Shown piece by piece: positions 48,091 through 58,292 of a stretch of 64,000 nt of DNA. Origin of the DNA: Mortierella sp. BCC40632 (lineage: Eukaryota > Mortierellomycota > Mortierellomycetes > Mortierellales > Mortierellaceae); assembly GCA_011634665.1 (NCBI GenBank), contig WAEK01000004.1:1289501-1353500 (forward strand), in the 5' to 3' direction. The translations under genes were made by a program, and so were the position numbers. Positions within the stretch are counted from its first letter, which is position 1, and each line of letters begins with the position of its first letter. The notes below the pieces were generated by a model. The model was not told where the DNA came from. It searched no databases and was given only the letters and a program-made list of their open reading frames with translations.

Positions 48091-48856
48091 TCATCCTGAT
48101 TGCACTATGATGGACGAAATGGTTAACTCACAAGGCGTCCGTGGACTTGCGCCTGCTGGGTTCCCTTTCACAAATCCAACTAATTGTTCCAAAGTACGCC
48201 CCAAATACAACTGGTAGTCCTCTATTCGCTCTTGTCTTTCGTCCATTCGGCGGACATACCACAGAACATCATCTAAAAGTTTCCGTAACACCTAAAGTAG
48301 ATTATTGTTAGTATCTACCTTCCAGTGCAATAATTGAGTTATTCTCATTCTCAGCATTTATTAAGGAAGCAGTCAAGAATACCATCCCGGAAAACAATGG
48401 TCCCTGGTGACGATATCGCTGCAGGACTTGTCTCTCGGGAAGGACTCTTATCTTGAGCCTGAGATGGGCTTGGAAGTTCGCTGGATGCTTGGTGAGGCTG
48501 GGCCGCTGCTGGTGCAACCTGTGTTTCTGGGGTTGCAAGAGCAGCCTGTGTATCTGGAACTGTTGAAGCAGCCTGGAGAGCCAGCCGTTTGGCTACTGTA
48601 CAAGATTCATAGTGACGCCTTACAGACCCTGCGTTAAGGATAAATGATTTTTCGCACACGCAGGTGAACTTGTAGTCTTTCTCCGAATTTCGATGGATTT
48701 CAACTGTCTTATTCGTAAAGGACAAGGGAACTTGGCTGGTTCATTGGTGTGGCATGCTCTCCAATGAGATTCCTCAGAAGTACAAAAGTTCTCCCTGTTA
48801 TCATCATTTAGATTTTTTGCACATTTATGAAAGGAGCACTGGGAGACCTTTGGCAT
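48091..48856 (-). pseudogene. zinc-finger-like accessory ORF of the element, possibly frame-broken
   Basis: Unnamed. From an ATG at 48856 the frame encodes MPKVSQCSFHKCAKNL and further Cys/His residues, then goes out of frame near 48730. The adjacent frame (48725-48351) continues with a Cys-x-Cys...His-x4-Cys pattern (FTCVCEKSF then RRHYESC), then an Ala/Gln/Pro-rich linker. A downstream segment, 48291-48091, encodes a probable coiled coil (LRKLLDDVLWYVRRMDERQ). A one-base change in a T run would join the first two parts, so this could be a decayed gene, or an intron I cannot place separates them. DNA binding or dimerisation in the transposon life cycle is a guess. Confidence 0.45.
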
Positions 48857-49010
48857 ATTTTGAGAGAGAAAGAGAAGTAGAGGAAGGGCGAGAGATAAGT
48901 TGGGGAGAGTAAAAAAAAAAAAAGAGAGAATGTGAGTGAGTGAGTGTGTGTAGTGAACCAAGGAGCTGAATATCTTGTATTTAAGCCTTCGACTTAAGAA
49001 AGACTGATGA

Positions 49011-49525
49011 GATGGGAGGAGTATGTGCTGTATTGAGGCATTGAGTGCGGGAAGAACAAAACCACATTGAAGCATTGAATAGGGGCAACCTCGCATTGAG
49101 ACATTGAATACGGGAAGCACAAAAAAGCCACATTGAGGCATTGAATGCGGGAAGCATAAAACCACATTGAATAGGGGCATGGGTCGCATTGAGACATTGA
49201 ATGCGGGAAGCATAAAACCACATTGAATAGGGGCATGGGTCGCATTGAGACATTGAATACGGGAGGAGCAAGGGTCGCATTGAAGCATTGAATGCGGAAA
49301 GAACAAGGCCGCATTGAAGCATTGAATGCGTGAAGCACAAAGTCGCATTGAATGCGGAAAGAACAAGGCCGCATTGAAGCATTGAATGCGTGAAGCACAA
49401 AGTCGCATTGAATGCGGAAAGAACAAGGCCGCATTGAAGCATTGAATGCGGAAAGAACAAGGCCGCATTGAAGCATTGAATGCGGAAAGAACAAGGCCGC
49501 ATTGAAGCATTGAATGCGCCAAGAA
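49011..49525. repeat. minisatellite with about 34 bp unit
   Basis: Roughly fifteen copies of a unit containing GCATTGAATGCGG and AGAACAAGGCCGCATTG. The right part is nearly perfect (34 bp period); the left part is degenerate with 30-40 bp spacing. All three minus-strand frames stay open across it, so the long Cys/Phe/Ser-rich ORFs there are artefacts of the repeat. Confidence 0.92.
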
Positions 49526-49788
49526 CGTAAAGGTCTGGGAAGGGCGGCCCATGCGTGTCTAGAGTGAAGCAGCGTGGAAGCTGGACCCCCATCAAAAAAA
49601 AAAAAAAGAGTAGTGGTACCTGATACGTTACGAGACAATAAGTTCTTTTTATTAAAGTTATCTTCGACAAGAGAGAGAGAGAATTATGTGGATTAACAAG
49701 ACTAGCCGTGTCTTTGATTGAGGGGTGATATATTTTGAGGGTAGGGTCAGAGAAGTCGGTGAGATTGGTGTAGTTTATTCAGGGGCTA

Positions 49789-49866
49789 GGGCCAGTATTT
49801 ATACTGGCCCTTCTTTCGCCCGCCAGGGGAATAAAAATGGTCCTGTCTGCAGCTCTCGCTGCAGAC
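49789..49866. repeat. two adjacent perfect hairpin palindromes
   Basis: GGGCCAGTAT-TT-ATACTGGCCC at 49789-49810 (10 bp arms) and GTCTGCAGC-TCTC-GCTGCAGAC at 49845-49866 (9 bp arms). They lie just beyond the 3' end of the transposase. They could be transcript 3'-end structures, protein sites, or ends of a small nested insertion. Confidence 0.8.
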
Positions 49867-49976
49867 GTCCTATAAACGTCTCATCTGGCTCTCTATTTTG
49901 GTTCCTATTTATCGACTTAGCCAAGAAAAATGTTGTGATCCACAACAGAGGGCAAGGGCAGGACAAAGAACAGGAC

Positions 49977-52900
49977 TTAAGCTTCTTGATCAGGACTATC
50001 TCTTCTATTTTTTCTGGCTGCCCGTTCGCTCTGGACCTCATACACTGACTTAAGTCTCTTAGAGCGTGGCCGACCTCCTACTTTGGGTGTAGCAATTTTT
50101 GGGTCTTTCACAGGCACGACACCGCGCTTGTGTGCATCGTACTTGTCTTCCAACCCAGAAATCCACCCGGAGACCATCTCAGAATCACCCGCAGACACCG
50201 TGTCTATTCCGTCTATGAATGCGTTGGCCTGGCGCTTCAATAAATGGCGCCTGCTTTCATCCTTGACTTGCTCCAGGTTTCTCATTGAGATATCCTGGAT
50301 CTTTGTCGGCGAAATATTTTCCAGACATTGCATAAAGTTGGCGCCTGGTTCCCCAGCATCCTCTCTATCGCCTTGCTCGTCATCATAACCGATAAACGAG
50401 CGGTCTCTGAGGTGGTCGATCGAGTCACTCTGCATATCCTCCTTAAACCACCTCTGAGGAAGAAGACTGACATGGTACCTCGCCTCAGGAGTCTCTCTCA
50501 TGACCTTGAAAAAGTGGCGACAGACAATCCCAACCTTCTGAAGGCGCAGACAGCAACAGAAGTAGCTCCCATCTTTCAAAAGGAAGAGGAGCTGCTGTCG
50601 ACTTTTTTCTTGCGCCACTCAACATGATAGGCAGACGTGACATTATCTCTGCCTAGAGTAGCTAGGATAACCCTCTGTGCATGCTCACGGAGCTGTTGAG
50701 AGGACTTGTCACATGCTCCATGATCTTCCTCATCGCTCTCGCAATCGTTATTCTTGTTGCAGTTGGCGCCTCCATCGTCTTTGTTCTTGCCGCTGGTGTC
50801 AAGACTGCCGTCATCACTGCCGTTGCTTTTAAGACTGCTGCCATCATTGTCGTTGTTGTAAAGGCTGCTCTCATCATTGTCGCTGCTGTCAAGACTGCTG
50901 TTATCGTTGTCTCTGCTGTCAAGACTGTTGTCATCGTTGTCGCTGCTGTCAAGACTGTTGTCATCATTGTCGCTGTTCCCAGTGATTTCACTGTCAGTAC
51001 TACCTTTCTTGTGCTCCTCTAGCTCAACTGGACGATCCTTTTTTTTTAAAAAAAATAAAAAATAAAAAAATAAAAAAAAGTTAGACTTTTTAGACTCCAG
51101 AATGGTACTCATTTTTGATTTTGAGATTAAATGTCCAATCGTTACCTCAAGACTTTCAAGATCAGTAACTCGCGCATCATAGAAGTAGGACAGTGCGATC
51201 TCGTCCATCATTGAGAAGCAGGCAAAATCTCCGAGGAACTCAAAGTTCTCATCAACTACTGCCTTAAATTCTTCAGCAGCGTGTTTGGAGTGTAGCCTTG
51301 GGATAATACTCCTTTTGTACAGGAGCGTCTCACGCCTGAGGAACTCACTGTGTTCACGTTCGACAGCCGCAGCAAGACACTGGTCTAATGAGGATCTAGT
51401 ATCAAGGTCTTTTTTTTTCACGAGGTCGTGCATCTTCTCCACCCTCTGTGTAGTCTTGGCGCCGGCTGTAAAGTGGTAAACCCACAAAAGCGCGTGCCCA
51501 GTTCTTGCGTCTCTCGAGAAGCCTCTTGAGGTGATCCTTAAGTTGGCCACTGCTTCCAGCCAGGTTCTTCAAAAAGGTCCCATGCACCTTGAAACTCGTC
51601 AGGAGTAATACTTGCTAGCGCTCTCCTGAACATCTTCATCACTTCTGGTCGCCGAGCCCTTGGACAATGTTTCTTGAGATTCTCTTCAATATGCCAGAGG
51701 CAATTGATGAGAGTAGTATCGGGCAACTCTGACAAAATGGCGGCTTCCATAGCTCTAGCTTCGTCGACCATGATAACCGTTGGGCGTTGGTTATTGCCTG
51801 CAATAATGAGGTGTTCGAGGATCCAAGTATAGCTCTCAGTCGTTTCTTGCTGGATTAAAGCAACAGCTGTTAGGCGGGTTTTGCCATCACAGTCAACGAC
51901 GACGGTAGCGTTAAGGTAGAACCTGAACCGGTTTGAATTGAAGGTGCTGTCATTCCAAACAACATCGTAGTATCTTGAGTGTGTGTATGTGTGATGAATT
52001 ATGAACGTATTAGATTCCGTCTTTGCAAAATGTAAAATGCTCTATTGGTACTGAAATAATTGTTTCTCGTCGAATATTCGATTCGAAAATTTTTACATGG
52101 CTCTAGCACGGTGTCGAATGTTCGATGAGAACCCGGTACTGATACACTGCTAACACATACCTTCGGTACAATAGTCTCTGTGAAGGACTCATCCAGAAGA
52201 GCCGGGTTAGTCGGTTCTCGTTATCATGACCCCATGCGACATACCACGCACCATCTTGCCGCCGCTTTGCGAGTAACAGTTCAAGGACGGCTTGAGCCTC
52301 GTTGAGCCCAGCTTGAGTTCGAACCTGATCCAATATCTCATCACAAGCATTTCTGTACACGTATTGAACCCTTTTGCGATCGAAAACTTTGTCAGGAAAA
52401 GTTCTTTTGAGAGCATTCATGGTTGCAGCCATGCCTGCTTTGTTAGTTGCATTTCGCCGAATCTCATCTTTTGTGGTCATCGTTCAGTGCCCGTGCCTGT
52501 CGGCTGTGATCGTTTGCTTGTCGATCCGAAGGATGGCAATGGCCATCATCCTCTGGCCTGGCGTCAGGGTGAGTCCTGACCTTGTCAACAGAGAGTGGCC
52601 CTGTGAACGAGCCTTCGTGAACCAGCTGGATCATAAACTTGCAACCACATCGTTCGGATCCTCTGTCGCGTCGCTTTCTGGGGTCGATAGCCTTCGCAGG
52701 AGCACATTTCCCTGCCCTAGAACATTCAAGTTGCCCTGGAGAGAAGGGAGCAAGAGGTTGCATTAGTCCACGGCAATTGATCCACACACCCTGCAGCGAG
52801 TACCAGAAGTCGACATACTGTAATTTAAAGACCTCTTAGAGCTCCCTTTGCGAAGTATGTTGCCTCGCTTGAGTGCCCATTCACCAATGACTTTAAGAGC

Positions 52901-53041
52901 ATGGTCAATGTCAACGAACTGATCGTTTATCCACGGATACTCCTCGTCACCATTTATTCCGTCCTATTTTGTGGAAGAGATCAGTTGAAGGTAAGAAGCT
53001 TTTGAACTAAGACTAACATGCTCTGTTGTCCTGTCGATCAT
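49977..53041 (-). pseudogene. MULE transposase (FAR1-like domain, DDE core, SWIM finger), frame-disrupted
   Basis: Order on the minus strand: a short possible first exon from ATG 53041, a FAR1-like zinc region (about 52970-52470, with ECSRAGKC and RCGCKFMI), a DDE core (51986-51540, VVWNDSTFNSNRF, then IMVDEARAM and CLWHIEENLKKH), a helical region with TTQRVEKMHD, an acidic Asn/Asp/Ser repeat linker, then a SWIM finger (FCCCLRLQKVGIVCRHFF) and a basic tail ending at 49977. One intron (about 51987-52162, GTATGT...AAG) is clear. Homologous segments switch frame at about five places: near 52795, at an A run near 52477, at about 51545, about 51480 and an A run near 50605. No splice signals explain most of them. 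The catalytic D residues remain. Most simply an inactivated transposase; assembly error is the alternative. Confidence 0.8.
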
Positions 53042-53101
53042 TGGCCCTGCTTTCTCTCTTTTTTTTTTTTTTTTGAAACGCGAATTAAAAAAAAACAGTG
53101 C

Positions 53102-54652
53102 CTACCTTCGCGAGAGAGTATCATGCGTCTCTGTGTTGCCATGTTCTGACTCGGAATACTCCGAGTCAGATTTTGATCGATCGTCATTCGTCTCTTGACG
53201 TTCCTCTTCGATGATGGTCTCCTCTACAGCGCTTGCTTTATCACTCTTGGCTATTCTTTTTCCTCCTTTTTCAAGCGACTTTTCGGAAGTGCTGAGTTCA
53301 TCCTCACGCACCTCTTGGCGTTCTTCTTCGGCGGCCTCTTCTCCAGTGTTTAATTTTTCCCCTTTAACTTTGCTCTTCTCGACAAGTTCTTCTTTTTTCA
53401 TGAGACTCCTCGGTGACCGAGTCCTTATTCTTGGGCGTGACTTTTCCCTGGGGGTACTTTTGATGAAAGTAGCCTACAGAATCCATTTTTTGTGTCAGCA
53501 TCTGGCGTATGGAGACTTTTTTTTTTTATTATTATTATTTTGCAGACATAGGGGATGAATTTGTGAATGGTTGCTAGCAAAAACTTACTGGGCGGTAGAC
53601 TGATGTTGCGTACATTAAGTACTTCAGTCGATGGAAGTCGCTTCGCTTTTGTGTCCATCGCTCTACTGACGGTTGCACGTAGTGCTCAATAGCATTAAGC
53701 GCTATAATGCCGCAAGAGCTGCTATCGGTTTGTTGCGAGACTGGGAATCTAACCGGTTCAAAATTCCACTCTTCGGAGCGGATGCGTCGATCTCCAATGC
53801 AGCAGGATTGAAGCAAGTGTCTTGCAGCATCGAGCCAGCTTGGGCGCGCACGGCGGAGGCGTCCACGGTCCAATGAATCACCGAAAAGAAGTCTCTTGAG
53901 CGCAAGGTCAAAACCGAAAACGGCCCAATGGTTAACAGTGTTTAGAACTGTGAACGCCTTGGCACTACAGCCCGGGTTGGCATCCGCATAGTCTTGCAAG
54001 TCGAGCATAACCTTGCGGCGATCTTCTTCCCAGGCAACGGTTACAGATCTCTTGCACTCAATAGCGTCGACATGGGCTCGTACTAGTTCTAGCGGCAGAA
54101 TGAGGAACTTGGACTTGCTTTGTACCCTCGTGCTTTTTTTTTCCAGGGTGTGGAGGATGGTATCGATCTGCTCGTCTCCGAGCCACACACCTGGGCGGAA
54201 AAATGAAACTTGGTGCATCGTGAGGCTCTTGGAATGCTTGTAAAACGAAGTGAACCTGAACGACATTGGGTTTTTTTTTTGGGGATTAATTCCAAAAGCT
54301 GACGACAAAATTTGCCAGTTCTAGGGTTCTCTTGGTTGTTCTTGAGCCAAGCAATCAGGGCTTGCATTTCTTCGATGGTGTCCAGAGCATGATTGGCGCG
54401 TTGTAACGCTGCAAGCCCAGCGACATCGACAGTACCAAAGCAAGCGAACTTGAGGTGCGCTCTGTTCTGCGTTTCCCCGAGTAGCATGTAGGCCTTGTTG
54501 ACTGCGAGGTTGTCCGGGATGGTGGGTGCATCCTTTATCGCCGTGTCTGTCATAACGTCGGCAGGATCGACAGTGGTTGAATCAAGCAGAGCCACTTGGA
54601 ACGACTGTCGACCAGGAGCCCACTTCTTGGAATAGAAGATCTTTGCTGACAT
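53102..54652 (-). CDS. Ulp1/SENP-like cysteine protease encoded in the transposon
   Basis: Part 1 (54652 to about 54275) and part 2 (about 54290-53589) are in different frames that meet at a run of ten A (plus-strand T 54271-54280). A one-base length difference or -1 slippage there would join them. A GT-AG intron (53588-53474) then leads to a charged Glu/Lys-rich tail, 53473-53102, ending in TAG. The C48 catalytic signature is present: His in VNHWAVF, Asp in FGDSLD, Gln in SQQTDSSSCG with the nucleophile Cys. Ulp1 enzymes process SUMO or remove it from targets. In transposons, captured Ulp1 domains are thought to affect host SUMO control, but that is unproven. The start is uncertain: an upstream in-frame stop precedes Met54652, and an upstream exon is possible. 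Confidence 0.82.
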
Positions 54653-55060
54653 GCCATACAGCTTCTGGTAGTCATAAGCCCTAACAGGGGCAGACTCGTT
54701 GATCTCGATAGCGGCTCATCTTTTTTCTTGGAAGTGGTTGTGGCTAGGCGGGTGGATGTGACAGGGCGGGTGGTTGTGGTAGGTCAAAAAGATTGATGAT
54801 CTTTTTTTTTTTTTTTTATTTATTTATTTATTTATTTGTTTTTGTTTGTTTGTTTTGTCCGTTACTTTTTTTTTTTGTTTGAGAGCCCATAATCGTTACC
54901 TGGGACCTGCACTATCACCCTGGGAGTGCACAACATCGCACTGACAGCCAGAGCATCGCAGGAAACCCGCGTAAAAAAAAAAATAACGAAAGCAAGAACA
55001 CGTAGACACGAAAGATGTAAATTGCTCCCGAAGTTTACAATCCCGAATTTTATGACGTGG
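54653..55060. other. right subterminal region of the element
   Basis: Contains T-rich runs with a TTTA array near 54798-54836 and further TCCCGAA motifs next to the right TIR. It probably holds the promoter of the protease gene. No other ORF. Confidence 0.6.
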
Positions 55061-55185
55061 CAGCCCGAATTTTAAGCGACCGCAATCCCGAATTTTAAGA
55101 GGTTGTGGGTCCCGAATTTTAAGTGGCAAAATGACAGTCCCGAACGATAACTAACGTTCGGGAGTCCCGAAGTTTAGCTTTGTCC
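55061..55185 (-). repeat. right terminal inverted repeat
   Basis: Inverted copy of 47557-47680, with iterated CCCGAATTTTAAG motifs. One extra base in an A run relative to the left copy. Confidence 0.92.
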
Positions 55186-55195
55186 CCCCGTTAGG
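55186..55195 (+). repeat. right target-site duplication
   Basis: CCCCGTTAGG, direct repeat of 47547-47556, followed by GGTTTTATT host sequence. Confidence 0.85.
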
Positions 55196-56242
55196 GGTTT
55201 TATTCGTCGGCGCGCACCCGTCCCACGGTCTACGGACGTGGCCAACTAGTTCTCAAAGCTACACTAGTCTAAAGCAAAAGAACAGAGAGAAGAAAGAAAA
55301 GGTGGAGGGCGACCCAGAAACGATATAGCTATTAAAAATACAAATGCAGAGAAAAGGACAAAAACCAGAGTACAAAAAAAAAAACACCCGCAGTGGGGGC
55401 AAGTCAAAGGCAGGATCTACAACTAAGGCAAAGGGTCTAAATGGTCCAGGAGCTACGAGAGCGGTTCCTAATCAAGCAAGTCGACGTCAGCAAAGCCAGC
55501 ACGCCTGATGTCGGGGCGGCTTCGATCTTGCGCGCGAAGCTGGAGGAGTGTACTCTCCTGGCATGTCTAAAAAGGAACCATAGCCAGAGGTGGGCCACAT
55601 CCATCCGAATGTCACCTCGTCCTTGGACACTACAATGTATGAAGGGTGATTCCAAATCTTGTGCATTCGCTTATAATTGACATCTGGAGTTGCTGTTGCG
55701 TTTGGATTCGTTGCTTGCTGTTTGTGGTGCCTTTCTCTTTTGAAGAAGAAGAAAAAAAGGGTGAAGTATCAGGGAAGGTCTATCCAAATAGGAAACAGAA
55801 CTGAATATCTTAATGGCTAGGCACGAGACACCTACCCAATGGTTCAGGGTCTTGGCAGAGCTCTGTCTGGCACTCTCTCATCTTGGCTCTTCATCTCCCT
55901 CTCGCCCGTAGAGAAGGCGGAGAGAGAGAAGGTCAGAGAAATTTAAAGAACTCTCAGGGGAGAAGGAGGGAAAAGAAGGTCCTCGGGCGTGCAATGATGA
56001 CACGGTTCAGTGTCTTGTACGGGTGCCAAGAATGAGGTTGAGGTCCCCCCCCCAAAAGCTTCTTTTCCTTCCCCAGAAATGGGAATTCTTTTTACTTTGT
56101 CCAGGACCTCACACGGACCATGTTTCACAAAGAGGACTTGGATGTGACATAAAAAGGAGAAAGAGAAGGACACCATCTCTCACAGAACTTCTATCTTTTT
56201 TTTTTTTACAACACACACTCACTCACTCAAGAAGAAGAAAAA
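55196..56242. other. spacer between the transposon and eS27
   Basis: Host DNA with the eS27 promoter. A 79-codon plus-strand ORF at 55441-55680 is compositionally smoother than the surroundings but matches nothing I know and has no clear start context. A CATAAAAAGG TATA-like element lies at 56148-56157, about 90 bp before the eS27 ATG, followed by a T run and CA-rich leader. Confidence 0.5.
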
Positions 56243-56616
56243 ATGGCCCTTGCTTACGATATCCTTCACCCTTCCCCTACCACCACCCAACGCACCCACA
56301 AGCTCAAACAGCTCGTGCCCACTCCAAACTCCTACTTTCTGGACCTCAAGTGTTCTCAATGCAAACAGATCACCAAGCTCTTTTCTCATGCAGACACCGT
56401 TGTCTCTTGTACAAAGTGTAACATGATCCTTGCCCAGCCCACAGGTGGCCTGGCCAAGCTATCTCCAGGTAAACAGTGAGAAAAGTAATAACAAGGGCGT
56501 CTTTCTCTTTCTTTAGTTGATCTCCGATAGTAACCGTTTTTCTTTTCTCTCTCTTTTCATTTCTTTTCTTTGCTTGACTGAACCAAGGTTCACTTTGGAG
56601 AAGAGCCCCATCTTGA
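56243..56616 (+). CDS. RPS27: small ribosomal subunit protein eS27
   Basis: Two exons, 56243-56468 and 56588-56616, give 84 aa, identical in length to human eS27. The intron splits a Gly codon (donor GTAAAC, acceptor AAG). The core NSYFLDLKCSQC, FSHADTVVSCTKC and PTGG is unmistakable. The four zinc ligands are C37, C40, C56 and C59. The C-terminus reads GSLWRRAPS where most species have a variant of GxSFRRK, so the basic end is kept but altered. A structural component of the 40S head/beak region, cytoplasmic. Convergent with Scc3, 277 bp apart. Confidence 0.95.
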
Positions 56617-56788
56617 GTCCATTGAGATGGAATCACTACCTAAACTTGACTTTGCACTCGATCGGTTTTTTTCTTTCTTTTTGTTTCTCTGCTTGCAGGG
56701 GCATGAGAAACAAAAAAGGGAACCCCGCTTTCAGTCTTCACTTCCTCTAAATCATCAAGATCTCTCAATCTGAACCATTATTTTTAAT

Positions 56789-56794
56789 AATAAA
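56789..56794 (+). terminator. RPS27: AATAAA polyadenylation signal of eS27
   Basis: AATAAA in an AT-rich stretch 172 nt after the eS27 stop, sense orientation. Confidence 0.45.
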
Positions 56795-56893
56795 AAAGAA
56801 CCATGTGGGAGCTCTGCTAAAAGCTTTTGCTACAGGAAGAGAAAAAAAATAGCATCCGTCCGTCCTTTTGTATGTGTGTGTGTCTGTGTATTA

Positions 56894-58253
56894 TCATTCG
56901 ATTCGGATCCGCTTCGTCTCCTTTCCTGCTCGGCCAGTTTGTTCAGTCTCCTCCACTCCTCGATCTTCGCTCGCTCTGCCACTTGCTCGTAGAGCGTGGC
57001 TCTCCTCATGACCGTTCGCTTTCTCTCCAGAGCCCTCACCCTCTGCTTCCTCCTCCTCCTCTTCATCATCATCTGCGATCGCAAGACGTTTCTTGCCTGC
57101 AACAACAGGTGCCTTACCAACTTCTTCATCCTCTTCCTCTTCCAGATTTACACGCGCCTCTTCTCCGTTTCCAATAGCCATATCTACATCCAATAGTAAA
57201 TCTTGACCTTGTGCTCGTGCAGCAGCTGCAGCAGCGGCAGCGGCAGCAGCATCGGTTGCTCGTTTGGTAGCTGCTGCCTGCTCTGCTGTCGCTTTCTGAT
57301 TCAGTTTCTCTAGCTTGGACTGATAAGATCGAAGAGGTCCCCAATAGTCATCCTCTGTGATCGTCAAGTTTCTCTCCTGGCACTCGTTCTCAATCGATTG
57401 TTGACTATACAAAAAGAAAATCCGGTTAGTGATTTTTCTTGCTTAGTCTATTTTTTTTTTTTTTTATCTCTCTCAAACAAAGAGATAAAAAAAGAAAACT
57501 TACATGGCAGTAATCTCGCTGATCACTGGTTGGATACCATGAAGCAAGTGTCCCAGAAGCTCAAAGAACTGGATCATCTTGGCCATTTTCTTGTATCGTC
57601 CCTCGAGCTCGAAGAGACTCGTCTTGCGGATCGCATGCAAAACACCTTGCTTCTGCAGTCCCCAGACCAACCGAACATCAATCCCTCCTGCCCTCATTTG
57701 CATAAAGCCTGGAGGTCGGATCGCAGTCATGAGTATCCTAGCCAGACGCAATGATTGTTCTGTCGAGTGGACCTTGCCCTCAATATAGACACCAAAGGCC
57801 TAATTGATTCAAGTAGAAGGGTAAAGTTAAAGAAGAAACATGATTAGGCTTCTCTTTCTCTTCCCTTCTCTTCTATCCTTTCAGAAAAATCTTTCAAAAA
57901 TAAAAACAAAAAAATAACCTTCACTTACCTGCTGCAGTGAATCAAGACAGACTTTCATAAACTCTTCCGACTTTTGAGCACGTACTTCCCGAGAGAGACC
58001 TTCCATCGTCTGGGCCTTGATACTCGTCACCACGCGCTTCACACCTTCATCAAATTCAGCTCCAAACCGTCCGAAATGTGCCAGCACCACAACGGCTCGA
58101 CGCATATCAAAGTCCTTCAAGATAATTTGTCTCATAAACGAAAACACTGTCCCAAACATCTCGTACTTGTCATCCTGCTCAAGCAATGTTGCCGCCATCT
58201 TTTCGTCCTCCAAGATCTCAGCGCTGTTCTGCTCGGCTTCCTCTTCGTCTTCG

Positions 58254-58292
<39 letters not shown>

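Larger units (their letters stand above)
47557..55185. mobile_element. Mutator-like DNA transposon (MULE) carrying a Ulp1-type protease, 7.6 kb
   Basis: Bounded by near-identical TIRs of about 124 bp and a 10 bp direct target duplication. Internal order left to right, all coding on the minus strand: a zinc-finger-like ORF (48091-48856), a 34 bp minisatellite (49011-49525), paired hairpins (49789-49866), a frame-broken MULE transposase (49977-53041) and a Ulp1-like protease (53102-54652). Intact, matching TIRs and an exact target duplication point to a fairly recent insertion, yet the transposase is disrupted. This copy may have moved using another copy's enzyme or decayed since. Insertion lies 96 bp downstream of the tRNA-Glu gene. 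MULEs carrying Ulp1-like genes are known from plants; I cannot say how common they are in fungi. Confidence 0.92.

Noticed and set aside
48620..49670. Three overlapping minus ORFs of 214-310 codons with repeating Cys/Phe/Ser peptides
   Set aside because: All come from the 34 bp minisatellite, which is open in each frame; the peptide repeats simply rotate between frames.
47557..55185. CRISPR-like reading of the regularly spaced repeats
   Set aside because: The host is eukaryotic, and the repeats are a TIR iteron set and a contiguous minisatellite rather than repeat-spacer units.
55441..55680. 79-codon plus-strand ORF between the transposon and eS27
   Set aside because: No motif or homology I can recognise and no clear start context. 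Kept only as a remark in the spacer entry.
56894..57344. Extra Arg/Lys-rich minus ORFs at the Scc3 3' end
   Set aside because: Alternative frames of the acidic and Ala-rich C-terminal exon.
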